Below the pieces are notes generated by a model. It was not told the DNA's origin. It saw only the letters and a program-made list of their open reading frames with translations, and searched no databases. Shown one piece after another: positions 3,589 to 5,370 of a stretch of 5,370 bases of DNA. Position 1 is the stretch's first letter. Every line of letters begins with the position of its first letter. The DNA is from JACZQZ01 sp046756945 (GTDB lineage: Bacteria; Pseudomonadota; Alphaproteobacteria; Rhodospirillales; 2-02-FULL-58-16). The translations under genes and the position numbers were made by a program. The stretch is from positions 1-5,370 of the forward strand of contig JBHHXI010000167.1 in assembly GCA_046756945.1 (NCBI GenBank), written 5' to 3'.

Positions 3589-5370
3589 TCAGGCGGCCTT
3601 TCGGCGTTTGCGGATGATGTCCATCACCTCGGCGGCCGCCGTCGGGATGTGGGTGCCGGGCCCGTAGATGGCGGATACCCCCGTCTCGAACAGGAAATCG
3701 TAATCCCTGGCCGGAATGACGCCGCCGCAGATGACGGCGATATCGCCGGCGCCGGCGGCCGCCAGTTCCCGGATCAACGCCGGCACCAGGGTCTTGTGGG
3801 CCCCGGCCTGGGTCGATACGCCGATGACATGGACATCGTTCTCGACGGCCTCCTGGGCGGCTTCTTCGGGGGTCTGGAACAGCGGCCCCAGGTCGACGTC
3901 GAAGCCGATATCGGCAAACGCCGTGGCGATGACCTTGGCGCCGCGGTCGTGACCGTCCTGGCCGACCTTGACCACCAGGATGCGGGGCGGGCGCCCTTCC
4001 TCGCGGACGAAGGCGTCCAGGCGCTGGCGCACCGCCTCGAAGGTCTCGTCGCCGGCGCAGGCCGCGCCGTAGACGCCGGCGATGGGACGGATCTGGGCGC
4101 GGTGGCGCGAGAAGACCTTGGCCAGGGCGTCCGAGACCTCGCCGACCGTGGCCCGCGCCCGCACCGCGGCGATGGACAACTCCAGCAGGTTCCCCGCGCC
4201 CGAGGCGGCGCCCTCGCTCAACGCCTCCAGTGCCCGGCCGCACGCGGTCCCGTCGCGGCTCTCGCGGACCTTCTTCAGGCGCGCCACCTGGGTCTCGCGG
4301 ACGGAGGCGTTGTCCACTTCCAGGGTATCGACGTCGTCCTCCTTTTCCAGCCGGTAGCGGTTGACGCCGACCACCCCTTCCTCGCCGCGGTCGATGCGCG
4401 CCTGCTTGCGCGCCGCCGCCGCCTCGATGCGCTGCTTGGGCATGCCCGCCTCCACCGCTTTCGTCATGCCGCCCAGGTCCTCCACCTCGGCGATCAGCTC
4501 GCGCGCCTTGCCGGCAAGGGCGTCGGTCAGGCTTTCGACGTAGTAACTGCCCCCTAGGGGGTCGACGACGTTGGTGATCCCCGTCTCCTCGGCGAGGATA
4601 AGCTGCGTGTTGCGCGCGATGCGCGCCGAGACCGGGGTCGGCAGGGCGATGGCCTCGTCGAAGGCGTTGGTATGCAGGCTCTGGGTGCCGCCGAGGACCG
4701 CGGCCAGGGCCTCGACGGCGGTGCGGACGACGTTGTTATAGGGGTCCTTCTCGGTCAGCGACACGCCCGAGGTCTGGCAGTGGGTGCGCAACATCAAGGA
4801 CCGCGGGTCGGCCGGCTCGAACTGCTGCATGAGTTCCGACCACAACAGCCGCGCCGCGCGCAGCTTTGCCACTTCCATGAAGAAGTTCATGCCGATGGCG
4901 AAGAAGAAGCTCAGGCGCGGCGCGAACTCGTCGACGGCCAGTCCCTTGCCCAGCGCGGCGCGCACGTACTCCAGCCCGTCGGCGAGGGTGAAGGCCAGTT
5001 CCTGCACGGCGGTGGCGCCGGCCTCCTGCATGTGGTAGCCGGAAATGGAGACCGAGTTGAACCGGGGCATGTGCCTGGCCGTGTGCTCGATGATGTCGGC
5101 GACGATGCGCATGCTGGGTTCGGGCGGGTAGATGTACGTGTTGCGGACCATGAACTCCTTGAGGATGTCGTTCTGGATGGTTCCCGACAGCTTTTCCTGG
5201 CCCACCCCCTGTTCCTCGGCGGCGACGATGTAGCCGGCCAACACCGGCAGGACGGCGCCGCTCATGGTCATGGAAACGCTCATCCGATCGAGCGGGATGC
5301 CGTCGAAGAGGATTTTCATGTCCTCGACGGAATCGATGGCGACGCCCGCCTTGCCGACGTCGCCGACGAC
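3589..5370 (-). CDS. Methylmalonyl-CoA mutase large subunit, N-terminus cut by window edge
   Basis: The adenosylcobalamin enzyme interconverts (R)-methylmalonyl-CoA and succinyl-CoA, the last step in channelling propionyl-CoA (from Val, Ile, odd-chain fatty acids) into the TCA cycle. The frame stays open to 5370, so 593 residues are visible (numbered here from the edge). The family has about 715-750, so roughly 120 N-terminal residues are missing. The barrel domain runs to about residue 400: PLDRMSVSMTM, TIQNDILKEFMVRNTY with R76 matching the substrate-binding Arg that separates methylmalonyl- from isobutyryl-CoA mutases, GYHMQEAG with H113, and HCQTSG with Q199. The C-terminal cobalamin domain has KVGQDGHDRG with K468, D472 and axial ligand H474, and GG at 549-550. 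The SxL motif reads STQ (519-521). The extension VVGDVGKAGVAIDS before the first in-window Met proves that Met is internal. It resembles the fused single-chain, mitochondrial-type enzyme rather than ethylmalonyl-CoA mutase. Confidence 0.93.
   Translation of the reverse strand, partial: VVGDVGKAGVAIDSVEDMKILFDGIPLDRMSVSMTMSGAVLPVLAGYIVAAEEQGVGQEKLSGTIQNDILKEFMVRNTYIYPPEPSMRIVADIIEHTARHMPRFNSVSISGYHMQEAGATAVQELAFTLADGLEYVRAALGKGLAVDEFAPRLSFFFAIGMNFFMEVAKLRAARLLWSELMQQFEPADPRSLMLRTHCQTSGVSLTEKDPYNNVVRTAVEALAAVLGGTQSLHTNAFDEAIALPTPVSARIARNTQLILAEETGITNVVDPLGGSYYVESLTDALAGKARELIAEVEDLGGMTKAVEAGMPKQRIEAAAARKQARIDRGEEGVVGVNRYRLEKEDDVDTLEVDNASVRETQVARLKKVRESRDGTACGRALEALSEGAASGAGNLLELSIAAVRARATVGEVSDALAKVFSRHRAQIRPIAGVYGAACAGDETFEAVRQRLDAFVREEGRPPRILVVKVGQDGHDRGAKVIATAFADIGFDVDLGPLFQTPEEAAQEAVENDVHVIGVSTQAGAHKTLVPALIRELAAAGAGDIAVICGGVIPARDYDFLFETGVSAIYGPGTHIPTAAAEVMDIIRKRRKAA

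Noticed and set aside
3029..3667. 212-codon plus-strand frame overlapping exported protein copy 2
   Set aside because: It is an Arg-rich shadow frame. The overlapping frame has a signal peptide, paralog conservation and a Shine-Dalgarno.
3649..4557. Long plus-strand frame opposite the mutase gene
   Set aside because: It is an antisense shadow of the GC-rich mutase codons; the mutase frame is unmistakable by its motifs.

Overview
The window is high-GC bacterial DNA. The conserved genes point to an alphaproteobacterium, plausibly Rhodospirillales-like: a mitochondrial-type methylmalonyl-CoA mutase, an S24/LexA-like regulator with the alphaproteobacterial start MLTHPDIW, and a class IV aminotransferase. 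The lineage is inferred from family resemblance recalled from memory; no search was run.

Layout. Two tandem hairpins (14-63) close a minus-strand branched-chain-type aminotransferase gene (62-916). Upstream of it, also on the minus strand, lies a 210-aa HTH/S24-fold regulator (1046-1678). It has Gly at both positions where the family normally has its catalytic Ser and Lys. Then comes about 940 bases with no convincing gene (1679-2620), in alternating blocks: GC-rich hairpins (1759-1814), an AT-rich island (about 1905-2065), a second block of GC-rich hairpins (about 2066-2345) and a second AT-rich island (about 2377-2480). The second island leads into a good sigma70-like promoter (2482-2510). 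This promoter probably drives the first of two tandem paralogous genes for small exported two-cysteine proteins of unknown function (2621-2926 and 3198-3500, plus strand). The pair converges on the 3' end of a methylmalonyl-CoA mutase large-subunit gene (3589-5370, minus strand). That gene is cut by the window edge and lacks its N-terminal part. A hairpin with a U-run (3508-3529) sits in the convergent gap.

How the genes relate. The aminotransferase (branched-chain amino acids) and the mutase (propionyl-CoA/methylmalonyl-CoA, partly derived from Val and Ile) could touch the same metabolism. They are separated and not an operon, so the link is weak. The regulator may act on the aminotransferase or on itself, but no operator is demonstrated. 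The least explained parts are the duplicated exported protein pair, the regulator that looks protease-dead, the AT-rich islands with shared short motifs, and several substitutions at conserved mutase positions, including the SxL cobalamin-binding motif.
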